Assembly (NCBI GenBank): GCA_943333125.1
Contig: CALQSB010000003.1
Coordinates: forward strand, 55,579 to 119,578
Length of the DNA: 64,000 nt
Reading direction: 5' to 3'
Source of the DNA: Chitinophaga pinensis
Lineage (GTDB): Bacteria > Bacteroidota > Bacteroidia > Chitinophagales > Chitinophagaceae
The translations under genes and the position numbers were made by a program. This document shows positions 26,720 through 35,632 of this stretch, piece by piece. Within the stretch, counting starts at the first letter, position 1; the number at the start of each line of letters is the position of its first letter. The notes beneath the pieces are model-generated. The model saw only the letters and a program-made list of their open reading frames with translations, searched no databases and was not told where the DNA came from.

Positions 26720-29700
26720 TATCAGTTTTGGTATTTTTTACACTTGTAATCATTCTCAATAAAAATTCATAAATATCATCCATTGATTTGATATTTTCTA
26801 CAATGAGTATACCATTTTTACCGACTTGTTTCAATCTTGCCTTATTAGTTCCTGTTTGTAAAAAAAGCAATACTCTGTTAAAGAGTTCACTTTGAAAATA
26901 GGGTGATTCGGGATTTCCTACAAAAAAACATTTCATATTTTCATTCTTAAGAAATAGTTTTTCAAATCCCAGTTCAACAGCAATTTTCCTGCATCTAACG
27001 GTAGTAAATAAATCTTCTGCAACAGAAGGAATGGGGCCAAATCTGTCAATAAGTTCATTATGAAATTGCTGTAGATTTTCTTCTGTTTCACAATTATCTA
27101 ATCTCGAATATAAACTCAACCTTTCCGAAATACTTTCTACATAATTATCCGGAATCAGAATTTCGAGATCTGTATCGAAACTGCAATCTCTTACAAAATC
27201 GTCTTGCTGACTGATTTCTTCTTTGAATAAATCTTTAAATTGATTTCTTTTCAGTTCACGAATAGCTTCATCTAAAATCTTCTGATACATTTCAAAACCA
27301 ATTTCTGCAATAAATCCACTTTGTTCGCCTCCAAGCATATTTCCTGCACCTCTGATATCCAGATCTCTCATTGCAATTTGAAAACCGCTTCCCAAGTCGC
27401 TGTATTGCTCTAATGTATTCAGTCTTTTTCTGCTGTCGGCTGGAAGTGAACTCATTGGAGGAGCCAGCAAATAACAGAATGCCTTTTTATTGCTTCGTCC
27501 TACACGGCCACGCAATTGATGTAAGTCACTTAATCCAAACTGATGTGCGTTGTTTACAATAATGGTGTTTACGTTTGGAATATCTACACCACTTTCTACG
27601 ATGTTTGTACAAACCAGTACATCATATTTTTTATCCATGAAATCGAGGATGGTATCTTCCAGTTTATCACCTTCCATCTGTCCGTGTGCATAAGCAATAC
27701 TGATATCCGGGCAAAGTCCCTGAATAAAACCTTTCATTTCGGCTAATCCATTTACTCGATTGTGTATGAAGAAAACCTGTCCACCTCTTTCCGTTTCATA
27801 ATATATAATATCTCGGATACTGTCTTCATTAAAAACAGCGACTTCTGTTTGAATAGGCTGCCTGTTGGGAGGAGGCGTGTTGATAATGCTTAAATCTCTG
27901 GCGCCCATTAAACTAAATTGCAAAGTTCTTGGAATAGGAGTAGCCGTTAGTGTTAATGAATCAACTGTAGTTCGAATCTGTTTCAATTTTTCTTTGGCAC
28001 TCACGCCAAATTTTTGTTCTTCATCTATAATCATTACGCCGAGATCCTTAAACTTTACATCTTTGCTTAAGAGAGCATGAGTTCCAATGATGATGTCAAT
28101 TTTACCGTCTTCTAATTTTTTAAGTGTTTCCTTTTTTTCTTTTGCTGTTTTAAACCGGTTAATAAAATCCACTGTAACTGGAAAGTCTTTCAATCGGTCT
28201 TTAAAAGTTTTGTAATGCTGATAAGCCAGAATTGTTGTAGGCACCAGAATGGCAGCTTGTTTTCCATCACAACAGGATTTAAATGCAGCTCTGATTGCTA
28301 CTTCTGTTTTACCAAATCCTACATCCCCACAAACCAGCCGATCCATTGGGGAGTCTTTTTCCATGTCTCGTTTTACATCTTCAGATGCTTTTGCCTGATC
28401 TGGAGTATCTTCATAAATGAAGCTTGCTTCCAATTCAGTTTGCATGTAATTATCTGGAGCATGAGCAAATCCCAGTTGACTTTTTCTTTGAGCATAAAGT
28501 TTAATAAGATCTGTGGCAATGTCTTTAACCTGATTTTTTGTTTTCTCTTTAAGTTTACTCCATACATCACTGCCCAATTTGTTCATCTTCGGTATAGAGC
28601 CTTCTTTGCCACTGTATTTACTTATTTTATGAAGAGAAGAAATGTTTACATATAATAAATCGCCGTCTTTATATTGAATTCTAACAGCCTCCTGTATACG
28701 CCCATTGGCTTCTATTTTTTGCAAACCACTATATACTCCAACGCCATGATCAATATGAGAAACATAATCTCCGGGTTGAAGCTCTCTTAACGTTTTTAAA
28801 GTAAGTGCTTTGTTTTTACTGAAAGCTTGTTTTACTTTATACTTATGATAACGCTGAAATACCTGATGGTCGGTATAACAAATGGTTTTATTATCATCAT
28901 CAATAAAACCTTCATGAATAGAAACCGGAATTGGTGTTACCTGAATTTCTGCTTTTAAGTCGGTGAATATAATATGCAGCCTTTCGAGCTGTTTTGGATT
29001 TTCAGAAAAAATAAAAATATTGTATTTTTCTTTTTCATAGTCCTGTAAATTCTTAATCAGCAAATCAAATTGTCTATTGAATGCAGGCTGTGGTTTGGTA
29101 GAGAATACAATGGTTTCAACAGGACTCTTTTGATTTTTAAAAGCAATTTTGTTTCCTGTTTCAATTAAATGATTATAGCTAATTTGTTCCTCTAATATTT
29201 GAGCTCCTGCAAAATCATCAAGGGTAATATTGGATTTATAATTTATTTCATTTTGTTCTTCATTACTTTCTCCTTTATTGGCATTTAATTTTAACTGGTC
29301 AAGAAAAATAATCAGACTCTCTTCTTCCTGTTCAATTTTGTCTTTTATATAATTCCAGTCTCGCATCCATATTACAGTGTTTTCAGGCAGAAATTTGATT
29401 AATGATACTTTTTCTCCCGATTCAAATTGAGTTTCAACATTTGGAATAATATTTACCTGCAACAGTTTCCTTTCACTTAATTGTGTTTCAGGATCAAAAA
29501 TTCTAATGCTATCCACTTCATTTCCAAATAACTCTAAACGGTAAGGTTTTTCATTTCCGAAAGAATAAATATCTATGATGCCTCCTCGTATAGCAAACTG
29601 TCCGGGTTCGAAAACAAAATCTGTTCTTACAAATCCGTATGAAACAAATTTCTGCAACATTAGATTAACATCCAGTTCGTCTGCTTGTTTAATGCTGATG

Positions 29701-30137
29701 ATGTTATCCGTTAATGTTTTTGATAAAACTACTTTTTCATAAAGGGCTTCAGGATAGGTTACAATAACTTTTTTATTTCCTCCGGCAGCAATTTTGGTAA
29801 GCGCTTCTGTTCGAAGCATTACATGGCTGCTGTTTAACAACTGATAATTCTTTTTGTTTTTGAATGAAGATGGAAAATAAAAAAGATCAAGCGCGTCTGT
29901 AATATTTTCCAGGGTATTTTGCAGATAAGCCGCCTCCTCTGCATCGCGAACAACAATTAAATGATTGCTTTGAGACAAAATATCCTGTGAAAAAACAGCA
30001 GCAAATAAAAATTCAAAAGCGCTTCCTTGTAACCCTTGCAGAAGCAAGTGCTGATGTGCAGACATAGTAACCCTGTTCGCTATCTGAAAACAGCGTGCAT
30101 CATTCTTGTACACATTCATCAACACATCCAGATTCAT
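26712..30137 (-). CDS. mfd: Transcription-repair coupling factor
   Basis: A 1141-residue SF2 translocase that removes stalled RNA polymerase and recruits UvrABC. The N-terminal UvrB-homology region (about 20-330), the RNA polymerase interaction domain with PGDYVSHIDHGVGVYSGL (about 450-475) and the RecG-like motor domain are all present. Motor motifs: GDVGFGKTEVAIRAAF (Walker A), IDEEQKFGV (DEEQ box), TATPIPRTLQFSLMG, and QLRGRVGRS (motif VI). The C-terminal domain ends with MITSVKNTKTDII. Full length, no truncation. The start ATG lies 23 bases downstream of a perfect -7 element. uvrC is in the same window but far away at 60.7-62.5 kb. Confidence 0.96.
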   Translation of the reverse strand: MNLDVLMNVYKNDARCFQIANRVTMSAHQHLLLQGLQGSAFEFLFAAVFSQDILSQSNHLIVVRDAEEAAYLQNTLENITDALDLFYFPSSFKNKKNYQLLNSSHVMLRTEALTKIAAGGNKKVIVTYPEALYEKVVLSKTLTDNIISIKQADELDVNLMLQKFVSYGFVRTDFVFEPGQFAIRGGIIDIYSFGNEKPYRLELFGNEVDSIRIFDPETQLSERKLLQVNIIPNVETQFESGEKVSLIKFLPENTVIWMRDWNYIKDKIEQEEESLIIFLDQLKLNANKGESNEEQNEINYKSNITLDDFAGAQILEEQISYNHLIETGNKIAFKNQKSPVETIVFSTKPQPAFNRQFDLLIKNLQDYEKEKYNIFIFSENPKQLERLHIIFTDLKAEIQVTPIPVSIHEGFIDDDNKTICYTDHQVFQRYHKYKVKQAFSKNKALTLKTLRELQPGDYVSHIDHGVGVYSGLQKIEANGRIQEAVRIQYKDGDLLYVNISSLHKISKYSGKEGSIPKMNKLGSDVWSKLKEKTKNQVKDIATDLIKLYAQRKSQLGFAHAPDNYMQTELEASFIYEDTPDQAKASEDVKRDMEKDSPMDRLVCGDVGFGKTEVAIRAAFKSCCDGKQAAILVPTTILAYQHYKTFKDRLKDFPVTVDFINRFKTAKEKKETLKKLEDGKIDIIIGTHALLSKDVKFKDLGVMIIDEEQKFGVSAKEKLKQIRTTVDSLTLTATPIPRTLQFSLMGARDLSIINTPPPNRQPIQTEVAVFNEDSIRDIIYYETERGGQVFFIHNRVNGLAEMKGFIQGLCPDISIAYAHGQMEGDKLEDTILDFMDKKYDVLVCTNIVESGVDIPNVNTIIVNNAHQFGLSDLHQLRGRVGRSNKKAFCYLLAPPMSSLPADSRKRLNTLEQYSDLGSGFQIAMRDLDIRGAGNMLGGEQSGFIAEIGFEMYQKILDEAIRELKRNQFKDLFKEEISQQDDFVRDCSFDTDLEILIPDNYVESISERLSLYSRLDNCETEENLQQFHNELIDRFGPIPSVAEDLFTTVRCRKIAVELGFEKLFLKNENMKCFFVGNPESPYFQSELFNRVLLFLQTGTNKARLKQVGKNGILIVENIKSMDDIYEFLLRMITSVKNTKTDII

Positions 30138-30159
30138 TCACCCGAAATTAAAAGGGTCA

Positions 30160-30167
30160 CAAAGATA
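30160..30167 (-). promoter_or_regulatory. TAnnTTTG -7 element of mfd
   Basis: Minus-strand TATCTTTG is a perfect consensus match, 23 bases before the mfd ATG. The divergent flavin reductase gene starts at 30229. Confidence 0.5.
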
Positions 30168-30228
30168 ACTGTCAAAGAGAAAATCGTATATTATTTCTAC
30201 ATTTAGTAACTTACTCAAAATAAATGTC

Positions 30229-30948
30229 ATGGCTTTACTACCCTGGAGGAAAGGAATTGTCATCAAAATTGAAAATGAAACCCTCGATACCAGGAGATTC
30301 TGGATACAAGTGCCCGAATTAGAGTCGTTTGACTTTAAGCCAGGTCAGTTTGTAACGCTCGATTTACCAATTCACGAGAAATTAAACAAAAGATGGCGTA
30401 GTTATTCGATTTCTTCATGGCCTGATGGAAGTAATATTTTCGAATTATTAATTGTACTCAATAGTTTTGGCCTGGGAACTCCATATCTGTTTAATGAAAT
30501 TTCAATTGGAAGTGAACTTATTTTCAGAGGAGCACAAGGCGTTTTTACCCTCCACCAGCCAATTGAAAAAGATCTTTATCTGGTTTGTACCGGTACCGGA
30601 ATAGCTCCTTTCAGAAGCATGGTTCAGGATATTCGCCGTAAAGAAATTGAGTATAAGAATATTTATCTTTTATATGGTTGCAGAAGAAGAGAAAATTTAA
30701 TGTACTATGAAGAAATGCTGTCACTAGAAAAGGAGATGAATAACTTTCATTTTATTCCTACGTTGTCTAGAGAAGAGTGGGATGGACGTAAAGGATATGT
30801 ACACTCCATTTATGAAGAGCTTTGTACTGCCAAATCTCCGGCAAATTTTTTCTTATGTGGATGGAAAGATATGATTGATGAAGCCAGAAAAAGAATTATT
30901 GAATTAGGCTACGACAAAAAAGATATTCATGTGGAAATATATGGATAA
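30229..30948 (+). CDS. FAD-binding ferredoxin/flavodoxin-NADP reductase-like oxidoreductase
   Basis: A 239-residue flavoenzyme of the ferredoxin reductase superfamily. The FAD-binding barrel occupies about 1-105, with RSYSISSW (RxYS motif contacting FAD) and FKPGQFVTLDL; the NAD(P)-binding domain covers about 108-239 with CTGTGIAPFRSM (glycine-rich motif) and LLYGCRRRENLMYYEEM. The C-terminus reads FFLCGWKDMIDEARKRIIELGY, the typical CGxxxM segment. No N-terminal or C-terminal ferredoxin domain is fused. The electron acceptor is unknown. Monocistronic and divergent from mfd. The 241 bases downstream contain no gene. Confidence 0.9.
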   Translation: MALLPWRKGIVIKIENETLDTRRFWIQVPELESFDFKPGQFVTLDLPIHEKLNKRWRSYSISSWPDGSNIFELLIVLNSFGLGTPYLFNEISIGSELIFRGAQGVFTLHQPIEKDLYLVCTGTGIAPFRSMVQDIRRKEIEYKNIYLLYGCRRRENLMYYEEMLSLEKEMNNFHFIPTLSREEWDGRKGYVHSIYEELCTAKSPANFFLCGWKDMIDEARKRIIELGYDKKDIHVEIYG

Positions 30949-31189
30949 AAAATTATTGTTTCCATCTTTTTAACCTGCTTATCCCTCTGGTAAACATCCA
31001 GGAAAGGAATTTCGAATTTCCACTTTCAATCATTTTTATTTTACAGAAATTCTGAAAAGAGGCAATATCTCATTAGAATAAAGAATCTTTATTTTGAAAA
31101 CAGTAACTGCAAAATTTAGGTTAAAGGCACTCCGCAACTCTGATAAATTTTATTTTGTTTTTCAATGGTTCCTTATTTTGAATTGCAAT

Positions 31190-32434
31190 TTATTTTTTTG
31201 AAATCAATTCATCAAACCATTTTTTCCATTGTGGAACAGCTCTTGCATACGTAATGCGATGGTTGGCATCTCCACCCGCAGAAAAAGCCTCAACTTTAGT
31301 GTTGCCCATTGCCTTTTGGTATTCGTATGGAAGTCGTGCTAAGCCTATTGTTAAGCATTCGTCAATATCTCCATAATACATGTGTACAGGTGTTTTGATG
31401 ACCCAGCGATAAGGATGCATTTCACTAACGAGTTTGCCATATGCCGACTCTTTATAATATTGAGGATCGAAATATTCAGAACGAATTAGTTTGTGTAAAT
31501 CTGTAGGAAAATTTTCAATTTTTACAGTGGTATCTTTAAGGTAAATTTTTCTGGCGATATCATATTGTTCTGGAGTGAAAAATCCTTGGGCCAATCCTGG
31601 AATCTGATAATATTCTTCAAATGAAAAAACAGTAAGAATAAACATGGTAGTCACCCATGGGGCATCAATCTTTCTGGGGAAATTCAAAAATCCATTGGTC
31701 ATGATATAACCATCACATTGTGCGCAAGCCGTCCCTACCGCTTTTAATTTTACATCAGAAGCTTCCATTTTTTCAAGTAATGACATGGTAATTACACCAC
31801 CTTGCGACCAACCTGTAATAAAAAAATCAGTAGGTGTGATTCCTTCCTTTGCAAGAATAACTTTTGACGCTTCATACATATCATAAGAAGCTTGTGACTG
31901 ACTTTTTAAAACAATATAACTGTCTTTCTCGGTTGAAGTTCCCATGCCAAAATAATCAGCACCAATTACAACATAACCTTGTGCGGCAAATTGAGCAATC
32001 ATTAATCTTGTTTCAAAAGATTCTTCAGGAAAAGATGGAACTTGTTGCTTTACGAAAACCGTTCCATGCTGATAAGAAACCATCGGCATCATTTTAGCAC
32101 CAGTGACAGGAATGGCAATTAATCCTGAAGCAATTGTAGGACGATTATTTTGTTCGGGAATTACAGAACTATATTCAACTCTGTACAATTTTACTGCATT
32201 TTTCGGAGATGTGTAAATTGCTTGTTTGTCACCTGTGATCTCCGGAATTTCTTTAGTCAGAATAGTATTTAATCTGGCTAAGTCATAAGTGCCGATAAGC
32301 TTGTATCTGATGGTTGGTGTAGCAACTGTAAAATCAGTATTTGATTGTGCAAAGCTTATTTGGGTAAATGAAAGAATATAAAAAATCGTTATCAACACTA
32401 AAGATTTTCTATTCCTGTTATACTTGATATTCAT
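31190..32434 (-). CDS. Exported alpha/beta hydrolase (secretory-lipase-like)
   Basis: A 414-residue enzyme with a signal peptide (about 1-29, ending ISFAQ). The hydrolase core has the oxyanion-side SYQHGT, an FGMG turn, the nucleophile elbow GWSQGG with serine, then an aspartate in YYGDIDECLTIGLARL and a histidine in GGDANHRITYARAVPQW, completing a plausible triad. The overall pattern resembles the secretory lipase/prolyl-peptidase-like family in Bacteroidota rather than carboxylesterases. Substrate unknown. No T9SS tail is seen, so a periplasmic location is likely. It starts 26 bases after the DUF6150-type gene on the same strand, suggesting an operon. Confidence 0.82.
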   Translation of the reverse strand: MNIKYNRNRKSLVLITIFYILSFTQISFAQSNTDFTVATPTIRYKLIGTYDLARLNTILTKEIPEITGDKQAIYTSPKNAVKLYRVEYSSVIPEQNNRPTIASGLIAIPVTGAKMMPMVSYQHGTVFVKQQVPSFPEESFETRLMIAQFAAQGYVVIGADYFGMGTSTEKDSYIVLKSQSQASYDMYEASKVILAKEGITPTDFFITGWSQGGVITMSLLEKMEASDVKLKAVGTACAQCDGYIMTNGFLNFPRKIDAPWVTTMFILTVFSFEEYYQIPGLAQGFFTPEQYDIARKIYLKDTTVKIENFPTDLHKLIRSEYFDPQYYKESAYGKLVSEMHPYRWVIKTPVHMYYGDIDECLTIGLARLPYEYQKAMGNTKVEAFSAGGDANHRITYARAVPQWKKWFDELISKK

Positions 32435-32460
32435 ATTATAAAAATTAATGGAGAATGTTA

Positions 32461-32799
32461 TTAATACATGATTGCTTTCTTAGAAGATTTATTCCATCCT
32501 GCCTGACTTTCATAATCAACAAAATAAATATTGATATCTGCCTGGCTTTCGTATTCTACAAAAAATACTTTTTTATCCGCCTGAGATGAATGGTCAGTGA
32601 AAAACCATTTGCCATCATTCTTACCTGCCTGACTTTCATATTTTACTTTGTAAACTTTTAAATCAGCCTGACTTTCATATTTCACCACAAAAACTTTCAC
32701 ATCTGCCTGCGAAGCGTAATCTACAGAGAATACTTTTTGCGCATTAAGGTTAAAATGAATGGCGACAGACAAAATAAAAATGAGTATAGACTTTTTCAT
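32461..32799 (-). CDS. DUF6150-type exported protein of six short YxSQA repeats
   Basis: A 112-residue protein with a signal peptide (about 1-20, ending NAQ) and then about six imperfect repeats of 13 residues, each of the form (V/I)(F/Y)xVxYESQA(D/G), for example VKVFVVKYESQAD and KKVFFVEYESQAD; one repeat is 16 residues long. This pattern matches the DUF6150 family. The alternation suggests a regular beta structure. Function unknown. The start is the ATG at 32799 (MKKSILIF); a TTG three codons upstream is less likely. It is followed by the hydrolase gene after 26 bases, and the two are probably cotranscribed. Confidence 0.85.
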   Translation of the reverse strand: MKKSILIFILSVAIHFNLNAQKVFSVDYASQADVKVFVVKYESQADLKVYKVKYESQAGKNDGKWFFTDHSSQADKKVFFVEYESQADINIYFVDYESQAGWNKSSKKAIMY

Positions 32800-32981
32800 T
32801 GTTGACAAGGTTTAACTATTTGCCACGAAGGCTCAAAGTTGCACTAAGTTAACTTTTTTTTCAGGATGATTTTATTTAATTGCTATCCTTCCAAAAGCCA
32901 TTATCTAGCATCCATTATATTACAATTTACGCAACGTCCCTTTCAGGAGACAATGCTGAGAAAGTAAGTGTTATCCAGCAT

Positions 32982-34430
32982 TTACTCACAAGCCTTCGCC
33001 ACCACATTCCTCACTTCACTAATTGGAATTCTTTCCTGGGTCATCGTATCTCTATATCTGATAGTAACTGTATTATCTTCTTTAGTTTGATGATCAATAG
33101 TAACACAGAAAGGTGTGCCAATCGCATCCATTCTTCTGTAGCGTTTTCCAATCGCATCTTTTTCTTCGTAGAAACAATGGAAATGAGGTTTGCATTCGTT
33201 CAATAATGCCGTTGCAATTTCAGGCAGACCATCTTTTTTTAACAATGGAAGAATGGCCAATTTTGTAGGAGCGATTTTTGCCGGTATATTTAAAACTACA
33301 CGACTGTCTTCCGTACCATCTTCTTTGGTCCACTTCTCTTCTTTGTAAGCTAATGATATAACGGTTAAAAACAAACGATCTAATCCAACGGAAGTTTCTA
33401 CTACAAATGGAGTGTAGTTGCCATAAGCTTTTCCTTCTGCATTCAAATCATTATCAAAATATTGAATTTTCTTTTTACTGAATTTAGCATGCTGACTTAA
33501 ATCAAAATCTGTACGACTGTGAATACCTTCTAATTCTTTCCATCCAAATGGAAATTCAAATTCAATATCCAATGCCGCATCAGCGTAATGCGCCAATTTT
33601 ACATGATCGTGAAATCTTAATTTATCTGCTGGTATACCAATACTTTCGTGCCATTTTTTTCTGGCGTCTTTCCAATAGTTGTACCATTCCATTTGTGTGC
33701 CAGGACGCACGAAGAATTGCATTTCCATTTGCTCAAATTCTCTCATTCTAAAAATGAACTGACGGGCAACAATTTCATTTCTGAATGCTTTTCCTGTTTG
33801 TGCAATCCCAAACGGAATTTTCATTCTTCCTGTTTTTTGAACATTAAGAAAGTTGACAAAAATTCCTTGTGCGGTTTCAGGTCTTAAATAAATGGTATCT
33901 GCTTCTTCGGCTACGCTTCCTATTTGCGTGCTGAACATGAGGTTGAACTGACGAACGTCTGTCCAGTTACAAGTTTTGCTGGTAGTACATTTTATTTTAT
34001 TGGTTTCGATTAAAACTTTCAAACCGGCTAAATCATCTGCTGCGAGTAATTTATCCATTTCAGCAATCAATGCTTCTCCGGCCTCTTTATCCAAAGTTTC
34101 AACATGAGCTTCAATCAAATGATCGACACGATATCTTTTGTTACTGTCTTTGTTATCAATCATGGGATCACTGAAATTATCAACATGTCCGCTTGCTTTC
34201 CAAACGGTGGGGTGCATGAAGATGGCAGCGTCGATTCCCACGATATTGTCGTGCATTTGCGTCATGCTTTTCCACCATTCGTCGCGGAGGTTCTTTTTTA
34301 ACTGAGCACCCATTTGTCCATAATCATACACAGCGCTGAGGCCATCATATAATTCAGATGATTGAAAAATATAACCGTATTCTTTACAATGAGAGATGAT
34401 TTCCTGGAAGTTGTTTATTTCGTTTGCCAT
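32982..34430 (-). CDS. glyS: Glycyl-tRNA synthetase (dimeric, GlyQS type)
   Basis: A 482-residue class II synthetase of the alpha2 type (one polypeptide). Motifs: YDYGQMGAQLKKN near the N-terminus, the motif 2 region RNEIVARQFIFRMREFEQMEMQFF, the preceding RPETAQGIFVNF, motif 3 GLDRLFL, and a C-terminal anticodon-binding domain (KLAILPLLKKDG to the end). The length is normal. The ATG at 34430 lies only 5 bases after a perfect TATCTTTG element, so the transcript probably starts at or very near the start codon. The spacer upstream of this promoter is the REP-like repeat array. Confidence 0.96.
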   Translation of the reverse strand: MANEINNFQEIISHCKEYGYIFQSSELYDGLSAVYDYGQMGAQLKKNLRDEWWKSMTQMHDNIVGIDAAIFMHPTVWKASGHVDNFSDPMIDNKDSNKRYRVDHLIEAHVETLDKEAGEALIAEMDKLLAADDLAGLKVLIETNKIKCTTSKTCNWTDVRQFNLMFSTQIGSVAEEADTIYLRPETAQGIFVNFLNVQKTGRMKIPFGIAQTGKAFRNEIVARQFIFRMREFEQMEMQFFVRPGTQMEWYNYWKDARKKWHESIGIPADKLRFHDHVKLAHYADAALDIEFEFPFGWKELEGIHSRTDFDLSQHAKFSKKKIQYFDNDLNAEGKAYGNYTPFVVETSVGLDRLFLTVISLAYKEEKWTKEDGTEDSRVVLNIPAKIAPTKLAILPLLKKDGLPEIATALLNECKPHFHCFYEEKDAIGKRYRRMDAIGTPFCVTIDHQTKEDNTVTIRYRDTMTQERIPISEVRNVVAKACE

Positions 34431-34435
34431 GGGCG

Positions 34436-34443
34436 CAAAGATA
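34436..34443 (-). promoter_or_regulatory. TAnnTTTG -7 element of glyS, adjacent to the ATG
   Basis: Minus-strand TATCTTTG is a perfect consensus match, and its last G is 6 bases from the A of the ATG. Transcription starts a few bases after this element in Bacteroidota, so an almost leaderless mRNA is predicted. A -33 element is not evident. Confidence 0.5.
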
Positions 34444-34577
34444 GAAAATTAGGGGAGGAAAATGGAAAAATTGGGTGTGTAAAATGGGAGGCTTTGAAAT
34501 GATGAAACATAATTACAAATCCGGTAGGCGGACGTATACAAAAAAATGATTTAGGTAATACCAATTTAATCCAATCA

Positions 34578-34597
34578 CCCACCGTTAAAACGATGGA
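34578..34597 (+). repeat. REP-like palindrome copy 1 (degenerate)
   Basis: CCCACCGTTAAAACGATGGA: the left arm is intact, the right arm carries two changes. It is followed by CTAAC as in other forward copies. Confidence 0.75.
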
Positions 34598-34686
34598 CTA
34601 ACAAAAAAATAAATTGGTCGTTTATCAAAATGGTATTAAAATTCGAATAGATTTTCTATAATATTTTGTTTCTTATTGTATTATAG

Positions 34687-34706
34687 CCCACCGTTTCAAC
34701 GTTGGG
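34687..34706 (-). repeat. REP-like palindrome copy 2 (reverse)
   Basis: CCCACCGTTTCAACGTTGGG with one arm mismatch, preceded by TATTATAG. Confidence 0.8.
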
Positions 34707-34755
34707 TTCAAGTGTTCCCCAAAACGAGAATAATAATATCAATTGAATACAATCG

Positions 34756-34775
34756 CCCACCGTTGAAACGGTGGG
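34756..34775 (+). repeat. REP-like palindrome copy 3 (perfect, forward)
   Basis: CCCACCGTTGAAACGGTGGG: a 9-bp perfect stem around GA, followed by CTAAC. Confidence 0.9.
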
Positions 34776-34863
34776 CTAACGAATAATAAATCGGCGATTA
34801 TTTTAAATGGTATTAAAATTCGGATAGATTTTCTATAATATTTTGTTTCTTATTATATTAAAG

Positions 34864-34883
34864 CCCACCGTTTCAACGGTGGG
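34864..34883 (-). repeat. REP-like palindrome copy 4 (perfect, reverse)
   Basis: CCCACCGTTTCAACGGTGGG, preceded by TATTAAAG. Confidence 0.9.
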
Positions 34884-34936
34884 TGTAGGAATTCCCCAAA
34901 ATGTATTCCCATAATAATTTCAATTTAATACAATCG

Positions 34937-34956
34937 CCCACCGTTGAAACGGTTTG
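34937..34956 (+). repeat. REP-like palindrome copy 5 (degenerate, forward)
   Basis: CCCACCGTTGAAACGGTTTG: two changes in the right arm; the CTAAC tail is kept. Confidence 0.8.
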
Positions 34957-35031
34957 CTAACAAAAATAAATTGGCTGGTATTTAAAATTCGAATTGATAA
35001 TCTGTGAAATTTACCTGTTATTGTATTATAG

Positions 35032-35051
35032 CCCACCGTTTCAACGGTGGG
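35032..35051 (-). repeat. REP-like palindrome copy 6 (perfect, reverse), left flank of the transposase
   Basis: CCCACCGTTTCAACGGTGGG, preceded by TATTATAG; it ends 98 bases before the transposase ATG. Confidence 0.9.
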
Positions 35052-35149
35052 TGAATTGTGTAAAACATCAACGTTAATCAGATAAAAAACATCAAAGACA
35101 AGTTGTAAAAACCAAGGTTATTTTATTGAGCAAAATTAATTTTACCATT

Positions 35150-35569
35150 ATGTCACATTCATATTATAACGTTTGGGTTCATGCCGTTTTTGCAACCAAA
35201 GACCGCAACCCTATAATTACAGCTGCCATTGAAGAACAATTGTATTCCTGTCTTTATGCAGAATTTAAATCGATGAATTGCACATTAAAGATTGTTAATG
35301 GACTTTCGGATCATGTGCATTGTCTTTTTATGTTAGGGCCGCAAAGACCACTTTCTGAAGTAATGAAACACATAAAGGGACTGTCATCACACTTCATCAA
35401 TTCGCATAATGCAGCAACAGAAAAGTTTGCTTGGCAAAAAGGATATGCGGCATTTTCTGTTAGTAAATCAAGGTTAGATATTGTCTATAGATATATAAAA
35501 GAGCAGAAAATGAAAATTAAGAGTTTGGAAGATGAGGGCTTTGATTTTTTGAATGGAATGGGAAAATGA
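35150..35569 (+). CDS. Y1 (IS200/IS605 TnpA or RAYT-like) single-strand transposase
   Basis: A 139-residue HUH endonuclease. The HUH pair is H55 and H57 in SDHVHCLF; the catalytic tyrosine is most likely Y115 in YRYIKEQK, with the helix-borne Q119 typical of Y1 transposases (YIxxQ). The N-terminal YYNVWVHAVFATKDRNP and the central GYAAFSVSKS are also family-like. The start is the ATG at 35150; an in-frame TTG 24 bases upstream is less likely. The C-terminus is short compared with the ~150-residue IS200 proteins. No TnpB/IscB gene is adjacent. Palindromes of opposite orientation flank it (35032-35051, 35633-35652), and more copies lie on both sides. That context points to a REP-associated transposase rather than a simple insertion sequence. 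All catalytic residues are present, so it is probably active. Confidence 0.88.
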   Translation: MSHSYYNVWVHAVFATKDRNPIITAAIEEQLYSCLYAEFKSMNCTLKIVNGLSDHVHCLFMLGPQRPLSEVMKHIKGLSSHFINSHNAATEKFAWQKGYAAFSVSKSRLDIVYRYIKEQKMKIKSLEDEGFDFLNGMGK

Positions 35570-35632
35570 TTTTTTGTTAACTCTTCCACGGTTTAATTAT
35601 ATGGCGATGTTTCCAATGAATTTGATTCATCG

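Larger units (their letters stand above)
34561..35051. repeat. Tandem array of three BIME-like units (two inverted palindromes each)
   Basis: Three imperfect copies of a unit about 170-180 bases long begin near 34561, 34741 and 34921. Each unit contains AATTTAATnCAATCrCCCACCG, a forward palindrome ending in CTAA, an AT-rich core sharing TTAAAATTCG and, in the first two, GATTTTCTATAATATTTTG, then a reversed palindrome preceded by TATTATA or TATATTA. The palindromes of each pair are 95-109 bases apart start to start. The copies are clearly related but diverged, so the amplification is not recent. Confidence 0.85.

Noticed and set aside
30949..31189. Structured RNA or small gene in the spacer after the flavin reductase gene
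   Set aside because: Only short, imperfect dyads are visible, without a T-run terminator or an open frame of note.
32800..32808. Upstream TTG start for the DUF6150-type gene
   Set aside because: The ATG at 32799 gives a better signal peptide (MKKSILIF) without needing a non-ATG start.
35580..35606. Possible eleventh REP-like copy beginning CCACGG
   Set aside because: Only the left part resembles the palindrome; there is no matching right arm and no CTAA tail.
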